This document shows positions 9,253 to 18,337 of a stretch of DNA of 64,000 nucleotides, piece after piece; position 1 is the stretch's first letter, and each line of letters starts with the position of its first letter. The position numbers and the translations under genes are program-made. The notes beneath the pieces were generated by a model that searched no databases, had not been told where the DNA came from, and worked only from the letters and a program-made list of their open reading frames with translations. This DNA is from Streptomyces spongiicola (GTDB lineage Bacteria > Actinomycetota > Actinomycetes > Streptomycetales > Streptomycetaceae), in contig NZ_CP029254.1 of the NCBI RefSeq assembly GCF_003122365.1, positions 3,677,001-3,741,000 of the forward strand, in the 5' to 3' direction.

Positions 9253-10020
9253 ATGACCACCGCATACGAACGGCTCAGGGACCGCAGCGCGGTCCACATC
9301 TGGCGGGGCCGGAGCCCCGACACGCTCGCGCCCGGCGACACCGACCCGCTGTCGGAGGAAGAGCGGCAAAGGGTCCGCCGTCTGCCGGACCCGGCCGCGG
9401 TGCGCTACGCGGCCGCGCACGCGGCGCTGCGCCGGGTTCTCTCCCACTACCTCGGCGTGCCGCCGGGCGAGGTGGTCCTCGGCAGACGTCCATGCCCGCG
9501 CTGTGCACACCCGCGGCACGGCCGGCCCAGGATCGAGTGGCCGCCCACCGACCTGGACTTCAACCTCTCGCGCTCCGGGCCGCACTGGCTGCTCGCCGTG
9601 GTCGTCGGCCATCGGGTCGGCGTCGACCTGGAGGGCGACCGCAGCCTGGACGTCGACGGCGCGGCCGAGCTTGTCATGAGCGCCACGGAGCTGGCACACG
9701 TCTGCTCCCGGCCCGACGAGAGCGCGCGTACCGGCGCCTTCCTCCGCTGCTGGACCCGGAAGGAAGCGGTGGTGAAGGCGATCGGCGTCGGCGTCATCAC
9801 GGACCTGAGGCCAGTCGACGTACAGCCCTGCCAGGACGGCCCGGTGCTGGTCGAGCACACCGAGCCGAACAGCCCCGACACGTGGCTGGTACAGGACCTG
9901 CCGATGGTCGACGGGGTGTTCGCGGCGCTGGCCCGGGAGGCGGGCGCTGCCGGTCCCGTCGAGATCCACCGTTACGAGGAGCTGGTTCCCAGCTTGGAGA
10001 CAGGAGTACTGGTCGCATGA
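9253..10020 (+). CDS. 4'-phosphopantetheinyl transferase, Sfp type
   Basis: The 255-residue protein has the three Sfp-family motifs: DLDFNLSRSG, GVDLE (Mg-binding acidic residues) and WTRKEAVVKAIG. It would load the phosphopantetheine arm onto the conserved Ser of the NRPS carrier domains. A CPRCxHPRHG segment resembles the cysteine-containing insert common in actinobacterial members. Its stop overlaps the second oxygenase start as ATGA. Its place inside the operon shows that the cluster brings its own activating enzyme. Confidence 0.93.
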   Translation: MTTAYERLRDRSAVHIWRGRSPDTLAPGDTDPLSEEERQRVRRLPDPAAVRYAAAHAALRRVLSHYLGVPPGEVVLGRRPCPRCAHPRHGRPRIEWPPTDLDFNLSRSGPHWLLAVVVGHRVGVDLEGDRSLDVDGAAELVMSATELAHVCSRPDESARTGAFLRCWTRKEAVVKAIGVGVITDLRPVDVQPCQDGPVLVEHTEPNSPDTWLVQDLPMVDGVFAALAREAGAAGPVEIHRYEELVPSLETGVLVA

Positions 10021-10940
10021 CCGCGATCGAATTCACCGCAGAGCCCGGCACCCCGGTGCACGAGTACATCGCCGCTCACCGCGAGAAGCTGCGGACGGTC
10101 CTCGGTGAGCGCGGGGCGATCCTGCTGCGCGCCTTCGAGGTCGGAGGCGTCGACGGGTTCGAAGGCGTGGTGCACGCCCTCTCCGGCAGCGCCCCGCTGC
10201 GCTACGCCGAGCGTTCCTCGCCGCGCTCCACCATCAAGGGACAGGTCTACACGTCGACGGACTACCCGGCCGACGAGGAGATCTTCCTGCACAACGAGAA
10301 CTCGTACCAGGCGACCTGGCCGAACACCCTGTACTTCCACTGCATCGAGCCCGCGCACACACTGGGCGCCACCCCGCTCGCCGACATCCGCGAGGTCTAC
10401 CGGCGCATCGACCCCGCGGTTCGAGAGGAGTTCGAGCGCAGAGGCTGGCAGGTCGTCCGCAACTTCCACGCCGAGTTCGGCGTGCCGTGGCAGGAGGCGT
10501 TCGGAACCCAGGACCGGGCCGCCGTCGAGCAGTACTGCCGCGGCAAGGGCATCGAACCGCACTGGCGGCCGGACGGCGGACTGCGCACCACCGCCGTACG
10601 CCGGGCCGTACACACCCACCCCGCGAGCGGCAGCCGCGTCTGGTTCAACCACGCCACGTTCTTCCACGTCACCACGCTCGCCCCGGAGGTCCAGGAGGGC
10701 CTGCGGGAGATCTGCTCCGAGGAGGACCTGCCCACCCATACGTACTACGGCGACGGCGGCCGCATCCCCGACGAGGTGATGGACCATCTGCGGGCCGCCT
10801 ACCGGGCCGCGTCCACCCGCTTCGACTGGCAGCGCGACGACGTGCTCGTCGTCGACAACATGCTGGCCGCGCACGGCCGTGAACCGTTCACCGGCCCCCG
10901 CAAGGTGGCCGTCGCCATGGCGGAACCATGGGACGGGTGA
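10017..10940 (+). CDS. Fe(II)/2-oxoglutarate oxygenase, TauD/SyrP-like (copy 2)
   Basis: The 307-residue enzyme keeps H92-N-E94 (FLHNENSY), the distal H286 (VVDNMLAAHGREPF) and the Arg motif near the C-terminus, so the active site looks intact. It is clearly related to copy 1 but divergent, which suggests a different substrate or position of hydroxylation. It is coupled to the transferase gene by an ATGA overlap. Its 3' end overlaps the start of a ruined exporter gene. A third, broken relative survives at 13928-14040. Confidence 0.9.
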   Translation: MTAIEFTAEPGTPVHEYIAAHREKLRTVLGERGAILLRAFEVGGVDGFEGVVHALSGSAPLRYAERSSPRSTIKGQVYTSTDYPADEEIFLHNENSYQATWPNTLYFHCIEPAHTLGATPLADIREVYRRIDPAVREEFERRGWQVVRNFHAEFGVPWQEAFGTQDRAAVEQYCRGKGIEPHWRPDGGLRTTAVRRAVHTHPASGSRVWFNHATFFHVTTLAPEVQEGLREICSEEDLPTHTYYGDGGRIPDEVMDHLRAAYRAASTRFDWQRDDVLVVDNMLAAHGREPFTGPRKVAVAMAEPWDG

Positions 10941-11325
10941 CAGCCGGTGCGCACGAGGTGAGAGCGGACGGCCCGGCCCCTCTGCGGCGGAACCGAGACT
11001 TCCTGGTGCTGTGGTCCCGTGCCGCCGTGTCCCTCCTGGGCAGCAGGGTCACGGGGTCTCGTATCCGCTGAGCGTGCTCTGGACCACCGACTCGCCGCTC
11101 GTGATGTCGGCGGTGTCGTTCGCCGCTCTGCTGCCGCTGCTCCGGGTGCGGCTCCCCGCCGGAGTCCTCGTCGACCGCTGGGACCGGCGGCGGCTCATGG
11201 TGATCTGCGAGGGCGTACGGGCCGTGGCACTCGGCAGCGTCGTCGACACACTCGCCGCCGGTCGGTCCTCCGCGGTCCAGCTGGCCGCCGTCGCGTTCCT
11301 GGAGACCAGCCTGGCCAATCCTGTA
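10937..11325 (+). pseudogene. Degenerate MFS exporter, 5' part
   Basis: The GTG at 10937 begins a protein like the exporter at 6185 (RRNRDFLVLWSRAAVSLLGSRVT against RHNRDFLLLWSGASLSFLAARVT). About base 11053 one nucleotide is missing relative to the paralogue and the frame hits a stop. Similarity resumes in another frame (YPLSVLWTTDSP, VLVDRWDRRRLM). Another frame slip is visible at the IS junction. The gene was already dead, or became so, around the time of insertion. The rest lies at 13293-13460. Confidence 0.85.
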
Positions 11326-13292
11326 CCTGAGTTCCGCAGTTCGTAGGCACATACGGGTCTGTCGATCAGTGTCTGCGCAGGTCACGGTGTTTCGGTGCAT
11401 GCGCGTCGCGTGAATCGCGTGGGCACACGCCTAGTCCATGAGGTATTGATCTTCTTGCTGTGATCGTTGATGCTGTGGGCATGTACTTGCGGACCACCCA
11501 GCGGAAGAACAAGAACGGCACGACGGTTCGCTATGTTCAGCTCGCGCACAACCGGCGGGTGGGCGGCACTACGCAGGCCGAGGTGGTGCACAATTTCGGC
11601 CGCGAGGACCAGCTCGACACCGACGGCCTGCGCCGTCTGGTCGCCTCGATCAACCGCTACCTGGGCGAGGACGGCGCTGACGCGGCCGCTCCGGCGGCCG
11701 GCGGCGGCCTGCAGGTGACCGGCTCGCGCCCGCTCGGGGCGGTCTGGCTTCTGCAGGGCCTGTGGCGGCAGTTGGAGATCGACGCCGCCCTGAAGAAGAT
11801 CCTCGGCGCGCGCCGGTTCCGCACCGACGTCGAGCGCGTGCTGTTCGCACTGGCCGCCAACCGTGCCATCGCCCCGGCCTCCAAGCTGTCGGCGGCCGAG
11901 TGGGCCGGCCGCGACGCGGTGATACCCGGCCTGGAGGCCATGGACGAGAACCAGGCATACCGGGCCATGGACCTGCTGGTGGAGGCCGACGCCCAGGCTG
12001 AAGTGCAGGAAGCGGTGTTCTTCGCGGTCGCCAACCTCCTCAACCTCGAAGTCGACCTGCTGTTCTTCGACACCACCAATACCTACTTCGAACGCGACGA
12101 ACCCGACGAGGGCGAGACCCCGTTCCGCGCCTACGGCAAGAGCAAGGACCACCGCGACGACCTGCCGCAGATCACCATCGGACTGGCTGTCACCAAAGAG
12201 GGCGTCCCGGTCCGGTGTTGGTGCTGGCCCGGCGGCACCAGCGACCAGGCGATCCTGCCGCAGGTCAAGGACGACATGCGCGACTGGAAGCTGGGCCGCG
12301 TGATCACCGTGGTCGACCGCGGCTTCTCCTCCGCGGACAATCTCGCCTACCTCACCCGCGCCGGCGGCCACTACATCGCCGGGATGCGCATGCGTGACGG
12401 AGGCGACCTGGCCGAGGCCGCGCTCGCCCGGCAGGGCCGCTACCAGAGCGTCCGCGACAACCTGCGCGTCAAGGAAGTCAAGCTCGACCAGGCCCCGGGC
12501 CGGCGCTTCGTCATCTGCCACAACCCTGCCCAGGAGGAACGCGACCGTCGCCATCGCGAGGAGGCCATCAAGCGGATCGAGGCCGAACTGGAGCGGATCC
12601 GGTCCCAGCGTGAACGTGACGCCAAGCGCGCGACCACAGCCAAGGCGCGGGAGCGGGCGGAGGCCGCCCACGTGCGCGCCGAGTGCGCGCTGATCGAACA
12701 CCCCACCCTGAAGCGGTGGTTGAGAACGTCGAAGAACGGACGGCTGGCCATCGACCGCGCCAAGGTCAAGGCCGAGGAGCGTCTCGACGGCAAGTACCTG
12801 CTGACCAGCTCCGATCCGCACCTGAGTGCCGAGGAGATCGCGGTCGGCTACAAGGCTCTCCTGGAAGCCGAGCGCGGATTTCGTGATCTGAAAACGGTGC
12901 TGGAACTACGACCGGTCTTTCACCGTCTCGAACACCGCATCCGCGCCCACGTGCTGCTGTGCTGGCTCGCACTGCTGCTGATCCGCGTCGCCGAACGCCG
13001 CACCGGACAGACCTGGAACCGGATCAGCACCGAACTCGGCCGCGTGCACGAGGTCACCCTCACCGGCGACGCCGGACAGATCACCCAGACCACCCCGCTC
13101 ACCAGCCAGCAGGCCGCCCTCTACCGCGCCTGCGGCATCAAACCGCCGCCACGGATCACCGCCGCAGACCCGGCCTGACCAGCCACAACGTGCCCACGTG
13201 GGCACACGCCCGCACGGGCGCCATCCCGACGTTTCCGCAGCTCAATCTCTGTTTTCGACTCATCCGCATGCCTACCAACTGCGGAACTCAGG
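11326..13292 (+). mobile_element. IS1634-like insertion sequence, left copy (1,967 bp)
   Basis: The terminal inverted repeats read CCTGAGTTCCGCAGTTCGTA on the left and the same with one change (G for C at position 17) on the right, reverse-complemented. The 5-bp target CTGTA is duplicated at 11321-11325 and 13293-13297. The element holds one transposase gene. It sits inside the remains of an MFS gene. It matches the copy at 24315-26281 apart from one difference I found (T at 13248, C at 26237). Confidence 0.93.
11460..13178 (+). CDS. IS1634-like DDE transposase (left copy)
   Basis: The 572-residue transposase has candidate catalytic residues D204 (FFDTTNTYFE), D286 (VVDRGFSS) and E471 (LEAERGFRDLK), with the long insertion before the Glu expected of IS4-superfamily enzymes such as IS1634. 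A charged coiled segment lies near residues 360-405 (EEERDRRHREEAIKRIEAEL). The GTG at 11460 gives the full length; an ATG at 11481 also lies in frame. The frame is intact, so the element may still be active. Confidence 0.92.
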   Translation: MIVDAVGMYLRTTQRKNKNGTTVRYVQLAHNRRVGGTTQAEVVHNFGREDQLDTDGLRRLVASINRYLGEDGADAAAPAAGGGLQVTGSRPLGAVWLLQGLWRQLEIDAALKKILGARRFRTDVERVLFALAANRAIAPASKLSAAEWAGRDAVIPGLEAMDENQAYRAMDLLVEADAQAEVQEAVFFAVANLLNLEVDLLFFDTTNTYFERDEPDEGETPFRAYGKSKDHRDDLPQITIGLAVTKEGVPVRCWCWPGGTSDQAILPQVKDDMRDWKLGRVITVVDRGFSSADNLAYLTRAGGHYIAGMRMRDGGDLAEAALARQGRYQSVRDNLRVKEVKLDQAPGRRFVICHNPAQEERDRRHREEAIKRIEAELERIRSQRERDAKRATTAKARERAEAAHVRAECALIEHPTLKRWLRTSKNGRLAIDRAKVKAEERLDGKYLLTSSDPHLSAEEIAVGYKALLEAERGFRDLKTVLELRPVFHRLEHRIRAHVLLCWLALLLIRVAERRTGQTWNRISTELGRVHEVTLTGDAGQITQTTPLTSQQAALYRACGIKPPPRITAADPA

Positions 13293-13460
13293 CTGTACCG
13301 CCTCGCCGAGCGCGGAGCCGTACGTACTCGGCATTCTGTTCGCCGGGACGGGAAACATCACAGGCGTCGTCAATGTCGCCGCCGTCCATCAGGTCCGCAC
13401 TACCCCCGACGCCCTCCAGGGTGGGTCGCGGGCACATCGCACCTCATCGCCACCGTAGCC
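13293..13460 (+). pseudogene. Degenerate MFS exporter, 3' fragments
   Basis: Just after the IS, LYRLAERGAVR matches FYRLAERGAVR of the exporter at 6185. The sequence then jumps, in another frame, to a segment like LGTLYAGTGFVGAVFNVGAS and to VHQVRTTPDALQG, which matches the late motif. More than a third of the protein between these blocks is deleted. Together with 10937-11325 this is one decayed gene. Confidence 0.8.
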
Positions 13461-13461
13461 A

Positions 13462-13791
13462 ATGTGCTGGGCAGCTCGGGGGTCTGGCCCTGTCCTCCTG
13501 GAGCGCCTCACTGCGGAGAGCCTCGCGCACATGTTCCGGGTCCCGGACGGGCCGTACGTCAGAGGCGGCCGGACCTTCTGCGGCGCGGGCCTCGACAGCA
13601 TGGTCCTGCCCGGCGGTACCACTGTGTGGGGTGTGGCGGGCGTCGTCCACGGTTACCTCAGCGGCATAGGGGCCACCCGCGACCTGGCGTGCCGCGCCGT
13701 CTACATGATGAGTCCGCGCACCCGGGGAAACCTACGGGTGCCGCCGACGGTCCAGCCGCTGCTCACTGCGGCCCTCACACCCGGCCACTGA
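13462..13791 (+). other. Unassigned open frame, possibly gene debris
   Basis: An open frame of 109 codons with a weak start and no family I recognise; it contains MFRVPDGPYVRGGRTFCGAGLD and ends in TALTPGH. It lies between exporter remains and an oxygenase fragment, so it may be part of a deleted gene rather than a working one. Confidence 0.25.
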
Positions 13792-13927
13792 TACACGCGG
13801 CGGGCTCGGTACTCACGGGAGTGCCGGGTCCCGCGGTGTCCGCGGACGGAGCGGCATCCAGGCCGGGGCCGTGCTGCTGTTCTGTACCCTCGCAGGCCGG
13901 GGCCGGATCAGGCGGTATCCGCGGCTT

Positions 13928-14040
13928 TGCCACTTCGACCGGCAGCGCGACGACGTCATCGTCGTCGACAACACGCTACCCGCGCACGGCCGCGCACCGT
14001 TCACCGGCCGCCTGAAGAACGCGGTGGCGAGGGCGAGTCC
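13928..14040 (+). pseudogene. C-terminal fragment of a third SyrP-like oxygenase
   Basis: The translation CHFDRQRDDVIVVDNTLPAH followed by GRAPFTGRLKNAVA matches the end of the oxygenase at 10017 (FDWQRDDVLVVDNMLAAHGREPFTGPRKVAVA). The distal His is kept but nothing upstream encodes the rest of the enzyme and no stop follows at the expected place. This is a relic of a duplicated oxygenase-exporter unit. Confidence 0.8.
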
Positions 14041-14180
14041 CTCCGCTCCAGTCGCAGACCGACAAAGCGGCCGGACCGACACACCCCAGACGACAATGCC
14101 GGATCCCCACCACAGCGGTGGCGGCGGCCCACGCCAGGCCAACGGCCTCAGACTCCCGTGCCACCTCACCGGAACAAGGC

Positions 14181-14218
14181 CGACGGCGGGGACGCCTCCC
14201 AGGGCGTCCCCGCCGTCG
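14181..14218. terminator. Strong hairpin terminator between the peptide cluster and the ABC transporter
   Basis: A perfect 16-bp stem starting CGACGGCGGGGACGCC with a 6-base loop. It lies about 90 bp beyond the stop codon of the leftward ABC permease gene and could also end rightward transcription from the peptide cluster. Confidence 0.7.
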
Positions 14219-14309
14219 TTCGTCCGCGCCGCGGCCACGAGGGTGTCGCGCGACGCGGAGGCGGCGCCGGACGGAACGGGGGATAACCGCTCGGCGCCGG
14301 GTCAGAAGG

Positions 14310-16766
14310 TCACTCCGGTGTGCCCGCCAGCTCCACCGCCCTGCGGCGCAGGGAGAGGCCGGCCGGAGCGACCGCGGAGATCACGGCGAGCACCGCGCAG
14401 GTGCCCATGGCCGCCGCGAGCGTCGCCCACGGGATCTCGATGGACGTCCACACCGAGAGCAGGCCCAGCGCGCTCCACATGCCCAACAGGTTGAGCCCGG
14501 CGACCAGCGCTCCCAGCAGTCCGCCGACCATGACCACCATCAGCGCCTCGGCGCCCACCATCCGCAGCACCTGCCACCTGGTGGCGCCGGCCAGCCGCAG
14601 CACAGCCAGCTCGCGGACCCGGTCGGAGGTCGCCATGACCATCGTGTTGGCCAGTGAGATGCCGGTGTAGAGGAGGGCGATCCCGAGGACCAGGAAGAAG
14701 CCCATCCGGGTCGTCCGGTTGGTCTCGGGGTACGTCGCCCGTACCCAGGCGTCCCTGGTGAGGACCTCCCCGCCTGACGCCCGTACCGCCTGACGCAGAC
14801 CTGCGGCCACGGTGGCCGTGCCGGCACCGTCCGCGAGGCGTACGTCGACCCGGTCGACGGGCGCCGCAGGGGCGTTGCGTGGGGTGACGTAGACGCCGTT
14901 GTTGCCGGTGCCGATGGTCATGACCGCGGCGATCTTCAGGGACTTCCTCGTGCCGTCGCCCACCCACACGTCCACTCGCTCGCCCACGGCGTGCTTCTCC
15001 CACTCCTCATTGACGATGATCGAGTCGTCGTCCAGATCGCTCACCCTCCCCGCGGTGAGCGGGAGACGGGCCGTTGCCGCGAGCGGTCCCGGCTCGACGG
15101 CCCTGGCATCGGACCTGATGAGCGCCATGCCGTCCTCCAGGACGTACACGGCGCTCGACGAGCTCGCTGAGACCTCGGCGCCGGACACGGCCTGAAGCCG
15201 CTTCAGCGTCGGCTCGTCGAAGCCGGCATCGCCCGCCGGAGTGACCACGAAGTCGGCGGCCGCCTGCTCGCGTACCTCGGTGGCCTTGGCCTCGTTGAGG
15301 GTGGCGGTGGCCCCCAGCAGCGAGCCCGCCAGCGCGACCGTGACCAGCACGGGCGCCGCGACGGCGGCGGTGCGGCGCACCCCGGCGGCGGCGTTCTCCC
15401 GAACCAGCATCCCGCCGGCGCCGGGCAGTTGGGCCGGCAGCCAGGCGATTAGCCGGGCCAGTGGCCGCACCAGCACCGGCGCGAGCAGCGCGACCGCGGT
15501 GATCAGCAGCATGGGCCGGCTCACATAGGTCTTGCGCTGCAGCAGGTCGCCCGGGTTCGTCACCAGGGCAAATGCCAGCGTCACCGCAGCGGTGATCAGC
15601 AGGGCCGCGCCGAACAGCCAGCGGCCCCATGTCATCGGCCGGGTGTCCACGGACGCCTCGCGCAGCGCCTCGGTGGGACCGGTGCGCCCCGCCCGCCAGG
15701 ACGCGGCCAGCACGCCGCACAGGGCCACGAACAGGCCCGTCCAGAACGCCATGTGGTAGGGCCAGGTGTAGTCGCCGATGGCGAACCAGCGGGGCGCGAG
15801 GCTCTCGCCGACCGCCCACTCGGCGAGCACGGGAGCCCCGTAGGAACCGAGCACACAGCCGGCGGCCGAGGCGAGCACACCGACCGCGAGCGCCTCATAG
15901 ACGACCATGCGGCGGATCTGCCCCGGGGTCGCCCCGGCGGTGCGCAGCAGCCCGAACTCGCGGCGCCGCTGGGCCACCGCGAACGCGAAGGTCGAGGCCA
16001 CCACGAACACCGACACGAACCCGGTGACGCCTCCGGCCGTGCCGAACATGGCGTTCATCGCGGTGAGGGCCTCGCTGTCCCGGTCGGGGTCGGCATCGGC
16101 GTACCGGCGCGCGTCCCCGGTGAGGACCTGGACGCCCTCGCTGCCGCGCACCGCCTCGTGCACGGCAGCCGCATCGGCGTCGACCACGAGCTGGAGGCTG
16201 CGCGGCGACAGCTCGGCAGCGCGGGTGTCGGTGTAGAACACGGCGTCCTCGAAGCCGAGCCCGGCCACGGTGCCGACGACGCGCACCGTGCCGCCGTCAG
16301 TTCGCACCCGGGTGCCCGGACGGGCCCAGTCACCGCTGACGACGACCTCGTCCGCAGCCTCGGGCGCGCGCCCCGCCTCGAGCTCGTACGGCGCGAAAGC
16401 CGCGGTGGACCAGGGGTGACCCACCAGATCGGCGGGCCCGCCCTCGGACCGCACCGCGAACGACCGGTCCTCGACGACCGTCCCGAGGTCCCGCAGCTTC
16501 GCGACTACGTCGTCGGGCACGGCACGCGGCTGCGCGAGCTTCTGGGTGCGGTCGCCGATCGAGGTGGGCACCTCAAGGGTGTCCTGGCCCTTGACAATGA
16601 CCGGCGCGGCGGCGAACCGCTCCGGCCCCCGGCCGGGTGCGTCCAGCGAGGACGCCAGGGCCAGCCCCATCACGGCGATCAGCGCCACGCCCAGGGAGAG
16701 GGCGACGAAACTGCCGACGAAGGTGACCCAGCGGGTGCGCAGGGTGCGCAGCGTGGTGCTCAGCAC
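14310..16766 (-). CDS. ABC transporter permease, FtsX/MacB type, two domains
   Basis: The 818-residue protein begins with a membrane segment (WVTFVGSFVALSLGVALIAV), then a long extracellular region, three more segments with VAQRRREFGLLRTAGATPGQ, and a second FtsX unit ending in LRLAGATRWQVLRMVGAEAL and a final membrane segment. This duplicated FtsX architecture is usual in actinobacterial exporters of peptides or lipids. The GTG at 16766 overlaps the ATPase stop by 7 bp. The two proteins probably form a transporter for an antimicrobial or envelope substrate. The nearby two-component pair may control it. Confidence 0.9.
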   Translation of the reverse strand: MLSTTLRTLRTRWVTFVGSFVALSLGVALIAVMGLALASSLDAPGRGPERFAAAPVIVKGQDTLEVPTSIGDRTQKLAQPRAVPDDVVAKLRDLGTVVEDRSFAVRSEGGPADLVGHPWSTAAFAPYELEAGRAPEAADEVVVSGDWARPGTRVRTDGGTVRVVGTVAGLGFEDAVFYTDTRAAELSPRSLQLVVDADAAAVHEAVRGSEGVQVLTGDARRYADADPDRDSEALTAMNAMFGTAGGVTGFVSVFVVASTFAFAVAQRRREFGLLRTAGATPGQIRRMVVYEALAVGVLASAAGCVLGSYGAPVLAEWAVGESLAPRWFAIGDYTWPYHMAFWTGLFVALCGVLAASWRAGRTGPTEALREASVDTRPMTWGRWLFGAALLITAAVTLAFALVTNPGDLLQRKTYVSRPMLLITAVALLAPVLVRPLARLIAWLPAQLPGAGGMLVRENAAAGVRRTAAVAAPVLVTVALAGSLLGATATLNEAKATEVREQAAADFVVTPAGDAGFDEPTLKRLQAVSGAEVSASSSSAVYVLEDGMALIRSDARAVEPGPLAATARLPLTAGRVSDLDDDSIIVNEEWEKHAVGERVDVWVGDGTRKSLKIAAVMTIGTGNNGVYVTPRNAPAAPVDRVDVRLADGAGTATVAAGLRQAVRASGGEVLTRDAWVRATYPETNRTTRMGFFLVLGIALLYTGISLANTMVMATSDRVRELAVLRLAGATRWQVLRMVGAEALMVVMVGGLLGALVAGLNLLGMWSALGLLSVWTSIEIPWATLAAAMGTCAVLAVISAVAPAGLSLRRRAVELAGTPE

Positions 16767-17506
16767 GGCGCCGCCTCGAGTTTGGTCATGCGCGACGCGA
16801 TGTCCTCGGCGGAGGCGCTGACCAACTCGCCGTTGACACGGCCGTCGACGAGGAAGACGACGCGGTCGGCGTAGGAGGCGGCGACCGGGTCGTGGGTGAC
16901 CATGATGATCGTCTGGCCGTCCCGGTCGACCATGCCGCGCAGCAGGGTCAGCACCTCGCGGCTGGTCTGCGAGTCGAGCGCGCCGGTCGGCTCGTCGCCG
17001 AACAGCACTTCGGGACGGGTGATCAGGGCGCGGGCCAGGGCAACCCGCTGCTGCTGGCCGCCGGACATCTCCGTCGGGCGGTGCCGCGCCCGGTCGCCGA
17101 GTCCGACCTGTTCGAGCACCTCGCGCACCTGGGTCTTCTTCGGGCGGCGGCCGGCCAGCCGCAGCGGCAGGGCCACGTTCTGCTCGGCGGTCAGCGAGGG
17201 CAGCAGGTTGAACGCCTGGAACACAAAGCCGATGCGCTCGCGGCGCAGCAGGGTCAGCTTGGTCTCGCTCAGCCTGGTCAGCTCGGTGTCGCCCACGGTG
17301 ACCGAGCCCGACGTGGGCCGGTCCAGGCCCGCGGCGCACTGCAGCAGGGTCGACTTGCCGGACCCGGAGGGGCCCATCACGGCGGTGAAGGTCCCCCTCG
17401 GGAAGGCGAGCGATACCTGGTCGAGGGCGGTGACGGACGTGCCGCCCGAGCCGTACCGCCGGGTCACGGAGCGCAATCGGATCGCGTCGTTGCTCATGTG
17501 TTCCAA
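16760..17506 (-). CDS. ABC transporter ATP-binding protein, MacB/LolD type
   Basis: The 248-residue ATPase has Walker A GPSGSGKST, the Q-loop (FVFQAFNLLPSLT), the signature MSGGQQQRVALARAL, Walker B VLFGDEPTGALD and the switch His in MVTHDP. The ATG at 17506 or the one three codons later (MSNDAIRL) could be used. It is the partner of the permease at 14310-16766, whose start it overlaps. Confidence 0.95.
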   Translation of the reverse strand: MEHMSNDAIRLRSVTRRYGSGGTSVTALDQVSLAFPRGTFTAVMGPSGSGKSTLLQCAAGLDRPTSGSVTVGDTELTRLSETKLTLLRRERIGFVFQAFNLLPSLTAEQNVALPLRLAGRRPKKTQVREVLEQVGLGDRARHRPTEMSGGQQQRVALARALITRPEVLFGDEPTGALDSQTSREVLTLLRGMVDRDGQTIIMVTHDPVAASYADRVVFLVDGRVNGELVSASAEDIASRMTKLEAAPC

Positions 17507-17647
17507 CTCGTGTCGGTGTCGGTCCTCCCGCGCACCTGGGCGGGACGGAATCTTCGGGGAACGGCACAGGTAGTGGCCGTTTTCGGGGCGGCCCGGGCAC
17601 CCGTGCCGCAGTGGCGGATGGCAGGTGTCGGCGGACCCTGAGCCCGG

Positions 17648-18163
17648 TCACCCGGGCCCGGCCGGGCCCATGACGTAACCGATCAGGACGAAGGCAGGTG
17701 CCCAGACCGCGCTGCTGAGCACGGACCAGAGCAGATAGCGGCGCAGCGGCATCCTGGTCGCCCCGCACAGGGTCGGTACGAGGGTGCGCAGGACGGCGGT
17801 GAAACGGCCCACGAACACCGCGCCGCCGCCCCGACGCTCGATCAGCCCCAGGGCGCGCTCGGTGACCCGGCGGTGACGGGAGCGGCTCGTCATCCGGGCC
17901 ATCAGCCGCTCCTTCCAGCGGCTTCCGATGGCGTACCCGGCCAGGTTGCCCAGTACCGCGCCGACGAGCGCGGTCAGCAGTGCTGCCTCGACCGTGACGT
18001 GTCCGTGCCAGGCAAGCACCCCGCTCAGCACCACCGCGGTCTGACCGGGCAGCAACGCGCCGACGACCGGGAGTGCCGCCTCCAGAGCGGGCAGCAGCAG
18101 CACTGCGGCGAGGATGCCGAAGCTGCCATACACCAGCATCTGATCAGCCAGCCATGCCGTCAT
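17648..18163 (-). CDS. DedA family membrane protein
   Basis: The 171-residue protein has four or five hydrophobic segments and the DedA motifs LLPGQTAVVLSGVLA, GAVLGNLAGYAIGSRWKE and FVGRFTAVLRTLVPTLCGATRMP. The family is linked to lipid-carrier (undecaprenyl phosphate) flipping and envelope homeostasis. Of the possible starts, ATG 18163 gives the normal N-terminus. It lies about 140 bp upstream of the ABC genes in the same direction and could share their transcript. Confidence 0.88.
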   Translation of the reverse strand: MTAWLADQMLVYGSFGILAAVLLLPALEAALPVVGALLPGQTAVVLSGVLAWHGHVTVEAALLTALVGAVLGNLAGYAIGSRWKERLMARMTSRSRHRRVTERALGLIERRGGGAVFVGRFTAVLRTLVPTLCGATRMPLRRYLLWSVLSSAVWAPAFVLIGYVMGPAGPG

Positions 18164-18300
18164 GGGGCGCCGCCTCCCTCGTCTCCGTGTTGCCTCCACG
18201 AAACCGCGGGGAACCCTCGGGACGCACTGCGGCAGGGGCGAGACTTGGGGTAGTGCCAAACCTACCCCCGGCGTCGGGCTCGGCTCACCCCTGGCCGCCT

Positions 18301-18327
18301 CCCACCGGGGCCGCCGCCCCCGGTGGG
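18301..18327 (-). terminator. Hairpin terminator of the AfsR-like gene
   Basis: A perfect 10-bp stem (CCCACCGGGG / CCCCGGTGGG) with a 7-base loop starts 11 bases beyond the stop codon at 18338. It separates the regulator from the downstream DedA gene. Confidence 0.65.
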
Positions 18328-18337
18328 GGGGCACCGC

